A stretch of DNA of 64,000 nt from Mobilicoccus pelagius NBRC 104925 (GTDB lineage Bacteria; Actinomycetota; Actinomycetes; Actinomycetales; Dermatophilaceae): the NCBI RefSeq assembly GCF_000247995.1, contig NZ_BAFE01000001.1, positions 29,925 to 93,924 of the forward strand. The letters run 5' to 3'. Within the stretch, counting starts at the first letter, position 1. Each line of letters starts with the position of its first letter. The notes below the pieces were generated by a model. The model made no database searches. It was not told where the DNA came from and worked only from the letters and a program-made list of their open reading frames with translations. Shown piece by piece: positions 44,295 to 51,690 of this stretch. Position numbers and translations under genes: made by a program.

Positions 44295-44496
44295 CACCGC
44301 CGCTCGGCGGCGCCGTCGCCTCGTGGGACACCCCCGGGGAGGTGGCGTCGCCGTGCGCGTCCGCGGCGTCCCGCCACTGCGTGAAACGGCTTCCCGGATT
44401 GGTGGTGGTGTCACGTATTCTGGCGCCCGGTGCCCGGTGCCCGATTCGGCCCAAGACGAGGCCGGGCGGTCGCCCGGCACGGGGAGGAGATACCTG

Positions 44497-45174
44497 ATGA
44501 CCGAGGCGAACCGCCTGGCGGTGGAGTTCGCGGAACTGGCGCAACGTCTGCAGGGATCCGACACCGACATGACCCTGGCAGAGGCCCTCCGTGCGGCGAT
44601 CGCCGCCGTGGACGCCGACCTCGGGGGTATCATGCTCGTCCGCAACGGACGTGCCGAGTCCGCGGCGGTGAGCGACGAGATCGTCGTCCGCGCCGACGAG
44701 TTGCAGCTCGAAGCCGGTGACGGCCCCTGCCTGGAGGCCATCGCCGAACGGGAGCGGTTCATCATCGAGGACACCGCCGAGGACGACCGGTGGCCGAACT
44801 GGTGCGCCGGCGTCAAGGAGCTCGGGATCCGCAGCGTCCTCTCGGTGCGGTTGCAGACCGCGGCCGGGACGCTCGGGGCCCTCAACCTCTACGCGCGCGG
44901 CACCTCCCACTTCTCCGAGAACGATGCCGTCGTCGGCACGATCCTCGCCGCCCACGCATCGGTGGCCCTCGCCGCCGACAAGGAGCGGGTGGAGCTGCGG
45001 AGTGCGATCGACAGCCGCCACATGATCGGCATGGCGCAGGGGATGCTCATGGAGCGCTTCAAACTCGACCGCGAGCAGGCGTTCTCGGTGCTGCGGCGTT
45101 ACTCGCAGGACCGCAACGTCAAGCTCCGCGAGGTCGCGGCCCAGCTCGTGGAGTCCCGCGCGCTGCCGCAGTGA
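44497..45174 (+). CDS. GAF and ANTAR domain RNA-binding antiterminator
   Basis: A 225-residue cytosolic regulator. An N-terminal GAF sensor domain covers about residues 20-155 (LGGIMLVRNGRAESAAVSDE, LQLEAGDGPCLEAIAERERF, GIRSVLSVRLQ) and an ANTAR domain covers about 160-222 (LRSAIDSRHMIGMAQGMLME, LDREQAFSVLRRYSQDRNVK). ANTAR domains bind paired hairpins in nascent RNA and prevent termination. The combination is an actinobacterial speciality; the ligand of the GAF domain is unknown. GGGGAGGAG lies upstream of the ATG at 44497. It stands alone and ends 16 bp before the convergent SGNH hydrolase gene. Confidence 0.93.
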   Translation: MTEANRLAVEFAELAQRLQGSDTDMTLAEALRAAIAAVDADLGGIMLVRNGRAESAAVSDEIVVRADELQLEAGDGPCLEAIAERERFIIEDTAEDDRWPNWCAGVKELGIRSVLSVRLQTAAGTLGALNLYARGTSHFSENDAVVGTILAAHASVALAADKERVELRSAIDSRHMIGMAQGMLMERFKLDREQAFSVLRRYSQDRNVKLREVAAQLVESRALPQ

Positions 45175-45190
45175 GAGCTCACGCCGCCCG

Positions 45191-46024
45191 TCACGACCCC
45201 TCGACGCCGCCTCGCCGCCATGGCAGCAGGGCGGCGTCGGCGATGAGGTCGCCCCATCGGCGGTAGCCGCAGGCGGAGGGGTGGAAGCCGTCGGCGGCGA
45301 GGTCGGCGCGGTCCTCCATCGCGGGGGTGGGTATGTGGACGACGTCCGGGTTGTCGTCGGCGATCCGGGTGAGGACGTCGTCGAGTGCACGCCCGTGCAG
45401 ACCCATGACGGTGCGCAACGGTTGCGGCAGTGCGGGAAAGTGCCGCAGTTGCGGCACCCCCGCGAGGACGACGAGACCGTCGTCGCGCAGTCCGCGACGA
45501 AGCGCCGTGAGGAGGGTCTCGACCTCCCGGCGCCAACGGCGTGTGGACGTGAGCCCGAGGGTGTCGTTGACGCCGAGGACGACGACGGCACAGTCGTATT
45601 CGCCGAACGCCCCGGACAGTCGGCGGCGTGCGGTCGCGCGGAGACGCGCTCCGTTGCGGCCGACGACCGACCATCGCACCGACTCACCCGTCGTCTCGTG
45701 CAGTCGCCGCGCGAGCGTCGCGGCCATCCCCTCCTCCTGGGTGTCGACCCCGACGCCGACCGCGGTCGACTCCCCGACGACGAGGACGGTGACGGCGTCG
45801 TCGTGGTCGTCGCCGACGAGTCCGGTGCGGTCCCCTCCGGCCTCGGGCAGGCGGGGGACACGGGCGAGGGTGCGGGCGCCCTGGACCGCGAGCACCGGGG
45901 CGAGTGCGAACGCCGCTGCGCGGGGCAGATCGGGGAGGAGGCCCGCAGCGTGCCGGAGGACGGCGGGGGACTCGTGACGGGTGACGCGCTCGGTCGGGTC
46001 GGGGGCGGGCATACGCTCGGACAT
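45191..46024 (-). CDS. SGNH/GDSL-type hydrolase
   Basis: A 277-residue esterase-fold protein. Block I is VLVVGESTAVGVGVDT, with Glu replacing the Asp of GDS and Ser the nucleophile; block II Gly is in VVGRNGARL, block III is VVVLGVNDTLG with the oxyanion Asn, and block V is DGFHPSACGYRRWGD with the catalytic Asp and His. The N-terminal 60 residues contain a hydrophobic LPDLPRAAAFALAPVLAVQG stretch that may anchor it to the membrane. Relatives remove acyl groups from lipids or glycans. It is divergent from the methyltransferase gene at 46081, with only 56 bp between them. An alternative ATG four codons downstream exists. Confidence 0.88.
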   Translation of the reverse strand: MSERMPAPDPTERVTRHESPAVLRHAAGLLPDLPRAAAFALAPVLAVQGARTLARVPRLPEAGGDRTGLVGDDHDDAVTVLVVGESTAVGVGVDTQEEGMAATLARRLHETTGESVRWSVVGRNGARLRATARRRLSGAFGEYDCAVVVLGVNDTLGLTSTRRWRREVETLLTALRRGLRDDGLVVLAGVPQLRHFPALPQPLRTVMGLHGRALDDVLTRIADDNPDVVHIPTPAMEDRADLAADGFHPSACGYRRWGDLIADAALLPWRRGGVEGS

Positions 46025-46080
46025 ACCGCGAGCATGCCGTGCCGGGGGCCCGTGCGCACCCGCCTCCGTAGGCTGACCGG

Positions 46081-46854
46081 GTGATCGCCGACGACGCCAC
46101 CACCACCCCGTCCGCCGAGCCGCCCGCCGAGCCGCCCGCCGCGATGTGGCCCGACCTGCGTCGACTCGCGCACGACGCCCGCGGGTTCATGCCCGTCGAG
46201 GAGGGGGACCTCCTCCACGCGGAGGCGCGTGGCCGCGCGCCGCACGGCCCGCTGCTCGAGGTGGGGACGTGGTGCGGCAAGTCCGCCGTCTACCTCGGCG
46301 CGGCGGTGCGGGCGGCCCGCGAGGCGGGTGCACCCGACGCCGTCGTGTTCACCATCGATCACCACCGCGGCAGCGAGGAGAACCAGCCGGGGTGGGAATA
46401 TCACGACCCCACGCTCGTCGACCCCCACGCGGGGCGCATCGACACGCTCCCGTTCTTCCGCCGCACGATGGTCGACGCGGGGATGGAGGACGAGGTCGTC
46501 GCGATCGTCGGCCGGGCACCTCTCGTCGCCCGGTGGTGGCGCACACCCCTGTCGATGCTCTTCGTCGACGGCGGCCACACCGACGAGCACGTGACGAACG
46601 ACTATCTCGGCTTCGGGCGGTGGGTCGCGCCCGGGGGGTCGCTCGTGTTCCACGACGTCTTCGAACACCCGGAGGACGGCGGCCAGGCCCCGTGGCGTTG
46701 CTACCGGCGCGCGCTGGAGTCGGGGTGCTGGGGGCAGACCCACGAGCTCGGCTCGATGCGGATCCTGCGGCGCGTTCGCGGCGAGGCGGGGGACTCCGTC
46801 GCGGGCCGGTGGAGGCCTGAGATCCGCCCGAGGCCACACCACGCCCCGCGATGA
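46081..46854 (+). CDS. Class I SAM-dependent methyltransferase (Methyltransf_24 type)
   Basis: A 257-residue Rossmann-fold methyltransferase. Motif I, binding S-adenosylmethionine, is LLEVGTWCGKSAVYLGAAV; FTIDHHRGSEENQPGW holds the acidic residue for the ribose, and MLFVDGGHTDEHVTNDYLGF with VAPGGSLVFHDVF forms the later core. The D-G-x-H pattern is typical of the family that methylates glycan or small-molecule hydroxyls. The Ala/Pro-rich N-terminal 25 residues look disordered. The GTG at 46081 is the likely start. It is divergent from an SGNH hydrolase; a link between them in envelope glycan modification is possible but unproven. Confidence 0.85.
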   Translation: MIADDATTTPSAEPPAEPPAAMWPDLRRLAHDARGFMPVEEGDLLHAEARGRAPHGPLLEVGTWCGKSAVYLGAAVRAAREAGAPDAVVFTIDHHRGSEENQPGWEYHDPTLVDPHAGRIDTLPFFRRTMVDAGMEDEVVAIVGRAPLVARWWRTPLSMLFVDGGHTDEHVTNDYLGFGRWVAPGGSLVFHDVFEHPEDGGQAPWRCYRRALESGCWGQTHELGSMRILRRVRGEAGDSVAGRWRPEIRPRPHHAPR

Positions 46855-46986
46855 CCGGGATGTGAGAGCGGTCGTCTCGAATCGCCGACCGGACGGGCGA
46901 CATCGTCGTCCCGGGGGCGGTCGGTGCCGCAGCATGAGCAGCGGCGCCGTCGTCCGGCGTCGTCCCTCCGGCCGGAAGAAGTCCCC

Positions 46987-48345
46987 GTGATCGCACTGCA
47001 CACGACGATCGCGATCCTCGCGATCGTCCTCCTCATCATCAAGGGCAAGGTCGACCCGATCATCGCGCTCGTCGTCGGGTGTCTCTACCTCGGCCTCGCG
47101 AGTGGCATCGGGTTCGAGAAGACCGTCGACGCCATCACCGAGGGCTTCGGCGACATCATGGCGAAGATCGGTCTGCTCATCGGATTCGGCGTGCTCATCG
47201 GGTCGTTGCTCCATGTCACCGGCACGTTCGAACGCCTCGTCGGCCGATTGCTCGACACGGTCGGCCCCAAACGCATCCCGTACGCCCTCACCGTCGCCCT
47301 CTCGACGATCTTCCCGTCGATCTACGTCGACGTGCAGGTCGTCCTCGGCGCCCCCGTCGCCCGCTCCTCGGCCAAGCACATGGACCGGCACGGTCTGCCG
47401 CTCATGGCGGGTGCGCTCGGCACGGGCATCTTCTGCGGGTACGTCTTCGTCGTACCCGGGCTCGCCGCGGTCTCGATCGCGGGCCTCCTCAAGATCCCGC
47501 TCGGCGAGTACCTCCTCTACGGCATCGTCCTCGGCCCGCTCACCGCCGTCGTCACGACGTGGATCTTCTCCCGCATGCTCCGCCACGGGTGGTGGCGTCC
47601 CGAGACCGACGAGGAGCGCACCGAGGCCCTCGACGACGCGGACGCGAACACACCGGGTGCCGCCGACGGTCTTGCCGTGGGGGCCCACCTGCCGTCCCTG
47701 CCGGTCGCGCTCCTGCCGATCCTCGTGCCGCTCGTCCTCATCGCGACGGGCGCGTTCGTCAAGCTCGCGGGCGTGGAGAACGAGGTCGTCGCCTTCCTCG
47801 GCGACGCGAACGTCGCGATGTTCCTCGGCCTCCTCATCGCCTACGTCCTCGCGCGCCGCACGGGCGGTCTCGACCGCACCGGCGAGGCGTTCTCCGACGG
47901 TCTCCACACCGCGGGCGAGATCCTCCTCGTCACGGGCGTCGGCGGTTCCCTCGGCGCCGTCATCAAGGAGACCGGCCTCGCCGACGTCCTCGGTGGCCTC
48001 TTCGGCGCCGACGCGGGCGCCCCCATCGTCGTGAGCGTGCTCCTCGCATGGTTCATCGCCGCCGTGCTCCACCTCGCGATCGGGTCGGTGTCGGTCGCGG
48101 CCATCACCGCGGCGGGCATCATCGCGCCGATCCTCGGCTCCATCGACGTCGCCCCCATCGCCATCGGCCTCGCGATCGCCGCCGGGTCGCTCTTCGCGCT
48201 CCAGGTCAACAGCAACTTCTTCTGGATGTTCAAGGCGCTCCTCGGCCTCTCGACCCAGGGCAGTCTCAAGACGATGACGACCGTGACCTCCATCGCCTCG
48301 TTCGTCTCGCTGCCGATCGTCCTCGCGCTCGCCTTCGTCCTCTGA
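46987..48345 (+). CDS. GntP family gluconate/organic acid:H+ symporter
   Basis: A 452-residue permease with 12-14 hydrophobic helices. Family landmarks are IIALVVGCLYLGLASGIGF, IGLLIGFGVLIGSLLHVTG, TIFPSIYVDVQVVLGAPVAR, ILLVTGVGGSLGAVIKETG and AIGSVSVAAITAAGIIAPI. Members import gluconate, fructuronate, D-serine or glycerate with protons. The GTG at 46987 is the best start because an A/G-rich site (GGAAGAAG) precedes it; an in-frame GTG 63 nt upstream lacks one. No gluconate kinase or other sugar-acid gene adjoins it, so the substrate is uncertain. It ends before a strong hairpin shared with the convergent symporter gene. Confidence 0.93.
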   Translation: MIALHTTIAILAIVLLIIKGKVDPIIALVVGCLYLGLASGIGFEKTVDAITEGFGDIMAKIGLLIGFGVLIGSLLHVTGTFERLVGRLLDTVGPKRIPYALTVALSTIFPSIYVDVQVVLGAPVARSSAKHMDRHGLPLMAGALGTGIFCGYVFVVPGLAAVSIAGLLKIPLGEYLLYGIVLGPLTAVVTTWIFSRMLRHGWWRPETDEERTEALDDADANTPGAADGLAVGAHLPSLPVALLPILVPLVLIATGAFVKLAGVENEVVAFLGDANVAMFLGLLIAYVLARRTGGLDRTGEAFSDGLHTAGEILLVTGVGGSLGAVIKETGLADVLGGLFGADAGAPIVVSVLLAWFIAAVLHLAIGSVSVAAITAAGIIAPILGSIDVAPIAIGLAIAAGSLFALQVNSNFFWMFKALLGLSTQGSLKTMTTVTSIASFVSLPIVLALAFVL

Positions 48346-48369
48346 CAGGTCTGCCGCTTCCCTCGGACG

Positions 48370-48411
48370 GACGACGCCCTCCTCCCCGATGAGCGGGAGG
48401 AGGGCGTCGTC
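48370..48411. terminator. Bidirectional hairpin terminator
   Basis: A perfect 17-bp stem (48370-48386 with 48395-48411) closes an eight-base loop. It lies between the convergent GntP and dicarboxylate symporter genes, 24 and 43 bp from their stop codons. Confidence 0.8.
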
Positions 48412-48454
48412 GTGTCGTGTGATGCCGGCGTCGATGTGCGGGCCGGTGTGGCCG

Positions 48455-49831
48455 TCAGGCGTCGACGTGCTCCCGGGTGCGGGAGTCGGCGGGGGCGGCG
48501 GTGGCGATCGACGGGGCGGGGGCGGCGTCCTCATCGAGGCTCACCGGCGGCGCGTCGAACACGCGGCGGTCGAGGATGCCCTCGCGAGCGGCGACGAGGG
48601 TCGTCATCGCGGACTGTCCGGCGACGTTCGTCGCGGTGCGCATCATGTCGACGATCGGGTCGATCGCGAGGAGCAGACCGGCGCCCGCGAGGGGCAGGCC
48701 CAGGGTGCTCAGGGTGAGGGTGAGCATGACGATCGCGCCGGTGAGCCCGGCGGTCGCGGCCGACCCGACGACGGAGACGAACGCGATGAGTGCGTAATCG
48801 ACGAACGACAGGTCGACGCCGAAGATCTGAGCGACGAAGATCGCGGCGAGTGCGGGGTAGACGGCGGCGCAGCCGTCCATCTTCGACGTCGCGCCGAACG
48901 GGATCGCGAACGAGGCGTACTCACGGGCGACGCCGATGCGTTCGGTCGTCACGCGCTGGGTCAGGGGCATCGTGCCGACGGAGCTGCGCGAGACGAACGC
49001 GAGCTGGATCGCGGGCCACGCCCCGGCGTAGAAGCGACGCGGGTTCACCTTGCCGAAGACGGCGAGGAGCACGGGGTACACGACGAACAGGACGATCGCG
49101 CAGCCGACGTACACGTCGACGGTGAACGTCGCGAGCGGACGGAGGAGGTCCCAGCCGTAGCCGTCGACCGCGTGCCCGATGAGACCGAGCGTGCCGAGCG
49201 GGGCGAGGCGGATGACCCACCACAGCGCCTTCTGCGTGATCTCGAGGACGGACTCGGAGAGACGGACGAACGGTTCGGCCTTCGCGCCGATCTGCACCGC
49301 GGCGATGCCGGCGACGAGGCCGAGGAACACGATCTGGAGGACGTTGCCCTCGACGAACGCCCCCACGGGGTTGGTCGGCACGATGCCGCTGAGGAAGTCC
49401 GTCCACGACCCGGTGTGGTCGGGGGCCTTCGCGGTGCCGAGGTCGAGGGTGACACCGCGGCCGGGGTTCGTCGCGAGCCCGAGGCCCAGGCCGACGAGGA
49501 CCGAGAGGAACCCGCTGATCGCGAACCACAGGAGCGTCTGCCCGACGAGGCGGGCCGCGTTCTCGACGTTGCGGAGGTTCGCGACGCTCACGACGATCGC
49601 GGTGAAGACGAGCGGCGGTACCGCGAGCTTGAGGAGCTGCACGAAGAGGCTTCCGACGCCCGCGAGCGTGGCTGAGAGCCACCCGATCTGGTACTCCCGG
49701 GCCGCCCAACCGACGACGAGGCCGAGGGCGAGGGCGAGGAGGATCTGCGCCCCGAACGAGAGGTGGGGACCGCGGCGCGGGCGGCGCGTGGTGGTCGCCT
49801 CCCCTTCCGTGGCCGGTGCGGGCGAGGACAT
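48455..49831 (-). CDS. Dicarboxylate/amino acid:cation symporter (DAACS family)
   Basis: A 458-residue transporter of the GltP/DctA fold, working as a trimer in the cytoplasmic membrane and importing glutamate, aspartate or C4-dicarboxylates with H+ or Na+. Eight membrane helices and two re-entrant loops fit. The Ser-rich loop appears as AFVSRSSVGTMPLT, the ion-binding NMDG equivalent as IPFGATSKMDGCAAVYP, and the last helix region as LAIDPIVDMMRTATNVAGQS. The NMDG motif has Lys in place of Asn, seen in some homologues. AGGGAG lies about six bases before the ATG, and a promoter can be seen at 49907-49936. Confidence 0.94.
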   Translation of the reverse strand: MSSPAPATEGEATTTRRPRRGPHLSFGAQILLALALGLVVGWAAREYQIGWLSATLAGVGSLFVQLLKLAVPPLVFTAIVVSVANLRNVENAARLVGQTLLWFAISGFLSVLVGLGLGLATNPGRGVTLDLGTAKAPDHTGSWTDFLSGIVPTNPVGAFVEGNVLQIVFLGLVAGIAAVQIGAKAEPFVRLSESVLEITQKALWWVIRLAPLGTLGLIGHAVDGYGWDLLRPLATFTVDVYVGCAIVLFVVYPVLLAVFGKVNPRRFYAGAWPAIQLAFVSRSSVGTMPLTQRVTTERIGVAREYASFAIPFGATSKMDGCAAVYPALAAIFVAQIFGVDLSFVDYALIAFVSVVGSAATAGLTGAIVMLTLTLSTLGLPLAGAGLLLAIDPIVDMMRTATNVAGQSAMTTLVAAREGILDRRVFDAPPVSLDEDAAPAPSIATAAPADSRTREHVDA

Positions 49832-49906
49832 GCGAACTCCCTGGAGACATGGTGATTCGGGATGGGCTGGGACGGCGGGGCCCGGGGTCCCCCGGCCGTC
49901 TCTCTC

Positions 49907-49936
49907 AACATACCCACCGCGTTATGCATTCCCCAA
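49907..49936 (-). promoter_or_regulatory. Promoter of the dicarboxylate symporter gene
   Basis: On the minus strand TTGGGG (49931-49936) and TATGTT (49907-49912) are 18 bp apart, 75 bp before the start codon. The spacer is AT-rich for this genome (AATGCATAACG). This is a plausible sigma-70-type promoter. Confidence 0.45.
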
Positions 49937-49990
49937 CACCATGTGAAGTCGAGGAGCGTGGCGGGCGTCGTCGCGGTGGGGCTGCCGCTC

Positions 49991-50983
49991 TCAGCGCTGC
50001 AGCGCCCGGGTGGCGAGGACGACGGCGGCGGAGGTCCACGTGGAGCGTTCGACGGGCCAGCGGGCGTCGTCGGGGAAGACGTAGCCGGTCCAGTAGGAGC
50101 CGTCCTCGTCGCGGAGGTGCTGGACGTCGGCGACGAGCCGCGCCGCCTCCTCGCGGCGCCCGAGGGCGGTGAGGGAGAGGGCGAGTTCACACGTCTCGGC
50201 GCCCGTCACCCACGGGTGGTCGTCGACGCAGCGGATACCGAGGCCGGGGACGACGAAGTCGGCCCAGCGCGAGTCGAGCCGGGCGTGTGCGGCGGCCCCG
50301 CGCAGCGCCCCGCCGAGGACGGGGTAGTACCACTCCATCGAGTACCGCGGCTTAGGGTCGAACACGGCCGGGTCGTCGGGTCCCGCGGCGACGGCGAGGG
50401 CGATCCGGTCCGCCGCTTCCCGCCATCCCGGGCGGGGGTCGCCGACGGCGTCGCCGATGGCCGCCCCGCACCGGAGCGCGAGGTGGAGGCACGCACTCCC
50501 CGCGAGGAGACCGACGTCGGCGGCGCCCCCGACGCCCACCGCCCACGCGATCGCCCCGCTCGGCAGCTGCCGCGCGACGACCGCGTCCAGCGCCGCGACG
50601 ACCGTCGGCCACCACCGCCGCACCGCCGCGATCTCGCCCCGGGTGCGCCAGTGGTGCCACACGCCGACGGCGACGTAGCCGGTGAGGTTCGTGTCGAGCC
50701 CGTCGTCGCGCACCTCCGGGGTGCCCGCGTCGTTGAGCCACCACTCGATCGGCCACGACCCGTCCTCACGCTGCACGCTCGCGAGCCAGTCGTAGGCCGC
50801 GGCGGCCTCGTCGACGAATCCCGTGCTGACGAGTCCCATCGCGGCCTCGACGTGGTCCCACGGGTCGACCTTGCCGCCGGTGTCACCGGCGACGTCCCAC
50901 GGGACGGCCCCGCACGCGGCCTGCGTCGCCGCGATCGTGGCACCCGTCCGCCGGAGGTCACCCTCCGAGGGGAGGAGGCTCAT
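49991..50983 (-). CDS. Prenyltransferase/squalene-cyclase-fold protein of unknown function
   Basis: A 330-residue protein made of repeated helical pairs with aromatic and QxxDG-like motifs: VDPWDHVEAAMGLVSTGFVD, AAYDWLASVQREDGSWPIEW, NLTGYVAVGVWHHWRTRGEI, YSMEWYYPVLGGALRGAAAH, RCVDDHPWVTGAETCELALS and HLRDEDGSYWTGYVFPDDAR. These fit an (alpha/alpha)6 barrel like that of terpenoid cyclases, prenyltransferases or some glycosidases. Actinobacterial homologues are called prenyltransferase by fold but have no assigned reaction. Its ATG overlaps the methyltransferase stop by four bases, with GAGGGGAGGAGGCT-like A/G-poor signals absent on the coding strand. It is the third gene of the glycosyltransferase-methyltransferase cluster. 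The acidic residues in the central cavity suggest catalysis on a sugar or prenyl group. Confidence 0.8.
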   Translation of the reverse strand: MSLLPSEGDLRRTGATIAATQAACGAVPWDVAGDTGGKVDPWDHVEAAMGLVSTGFVDEAAAAYDWLASVQREDGSWPIEWWLNDAGTPEVRDDGLDTNLTGYVAVGVWHHWRTRGEIAAVRRWWPTVVAALDAVVARQLPSGAIAWAVGVGGAADVGLLAGSACLHLALRCGAAIGDAVGDPRPGWREAADRIALAVAAGPDDPAVFDPKPRYSMEWYYPVLGGALRGAAAHARLDSRWADFVVPGLGIRCVDDHPWVTGAETCELALSLTALGRREEAARLVADVQHLRDEDGSYWTGYVFPDDARWPVERSTWTSAAVVLATRALQR

Positions 50984-51690
50984 GCAGGCTTGTGGCCGTA
51001 GAGCACGACCGACTTGCCGAGCACGGGGTTGAGGAGCCGCTCGGCCGTCTGCGTGAGCGCGGGCTTCTTCATGAGGTCCCACACGAGCATGCGGTGGTAG
51101 CCCTTGACCAGCGGGTTCTGCTCGTCGTCGACGCCGACGGCGCACTTGAGCCACCAGTACGGCGCGTGGAGCGCATGGGCGTGGTCGCGGCCCGTGACCT
51201 CGATCCCGGCCTGCGTGAGCTGCCCCGCGAGGCCGTCGGTGCGGTAGATCCGCACGTGTCCGCCTTCGACCTCGTGGTACTCGTCGGAGAGCGCCCAACA
51301 GATCTTCTCCGGCCAGTACCGGGGCACGGTGACGGCGATCGTGCCGCCGGTCCGCAGCACGCGTACGAGTTCGCAGATCGCCCGGGCGTCGTCGGGAATG
51401 TGTTCGAGGATCTCGGCGGCGACGACCCGGTCGAACGTGGCGTCCTCGAACGGCAGGGCGAGCGCGTCGCCCTCGACGGTGCGTGCACCACCGGGGGCGC
51501 CCTCACCCTCGAGCTCCATCGCGCCGAACATCTCGGCGACGCCACGGAGTTCGTCGGCGTCCTGGTCGAACGCGGTCACGTCCGCGCCGCGACGGTACAT
51601 CTCGAAGGCGTGGCGGCCGGCGCCGCAGCCGAGGTCGAGCCCACGGTCGCCGGGGCGGAGGCCGAGGCGGCCGAAGTCAACGGTGAGCAC
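50980..51690 (-). CDS. Class I SAM-dependent methyltransferase (Methyltransf_11 type)
   Basis: A 236-residue methyltransferase. Motif I is GLDLGCGAGRHAFEMYRRGA, the acidic ribose-binding end is VTAFDQDADELR, motif II lies in LPFEDATFDRVVAAEILEHI and motif III in VLRTGGTIAVTVPRYWPEKI. The C-terminal part is Trp- and Tyr-rich (HALHAPYWWLKCAVGV). The GTG at 51690 has AAGGAG seven bases before it. It overlaps the next gene by four bases (ATGA). The upstream glycosyltransferase reading frame runs 115 nt into this gene in a different frame, probably because repeat copy B removed the original stop. It is likely to methylate the product of the glycosyltransferase. Confidence 0.9.
   Translation of the reverse strand: MLTVDFGRLGLRPGDRGLDLGCGAGRHAFEMYRRGADVTAFDQDADELRGVAEMFGAMELEGEGAPGGARTVEGDALALPFEDATFDRVVAAEILEHIPDDARAICELVRVLRTGGTIAVTVPRYWPEKICWALSDEYHEVEGGHVRIYRTDGLAGQLTQAGIEVTGRDHAHALHAPYWWLKCAVGVDDEQNPLVKGYHRMLVWDLMKKPALTQTAERLLNPVLGKSVVLYGHKPA

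Noticed and set aside
44260..48534. Open frame of over 1400 codons antisense to several genes
   Set aside because: It crosses six recognised features, including convergent and divergent genes, and gives low-complexity Asp/Glu/Arg-rich sequence without family matches.
49847..49945. Inverted repeat ACATGGTG / CACCATGT flanking the symporter promoter
   Set aside because: Eight-base arms about 80 bp apart are expected by chance and the loop is too long for a stable hairpin.
50980..51690. Sequencing frameshift joining glycosyltransferase and methyltransferase
   Set aside because: The methyltransferase has its own GTG and ribosome-binding site and a complete motif I, and the repeat element explains the extended upstream frame without an error.
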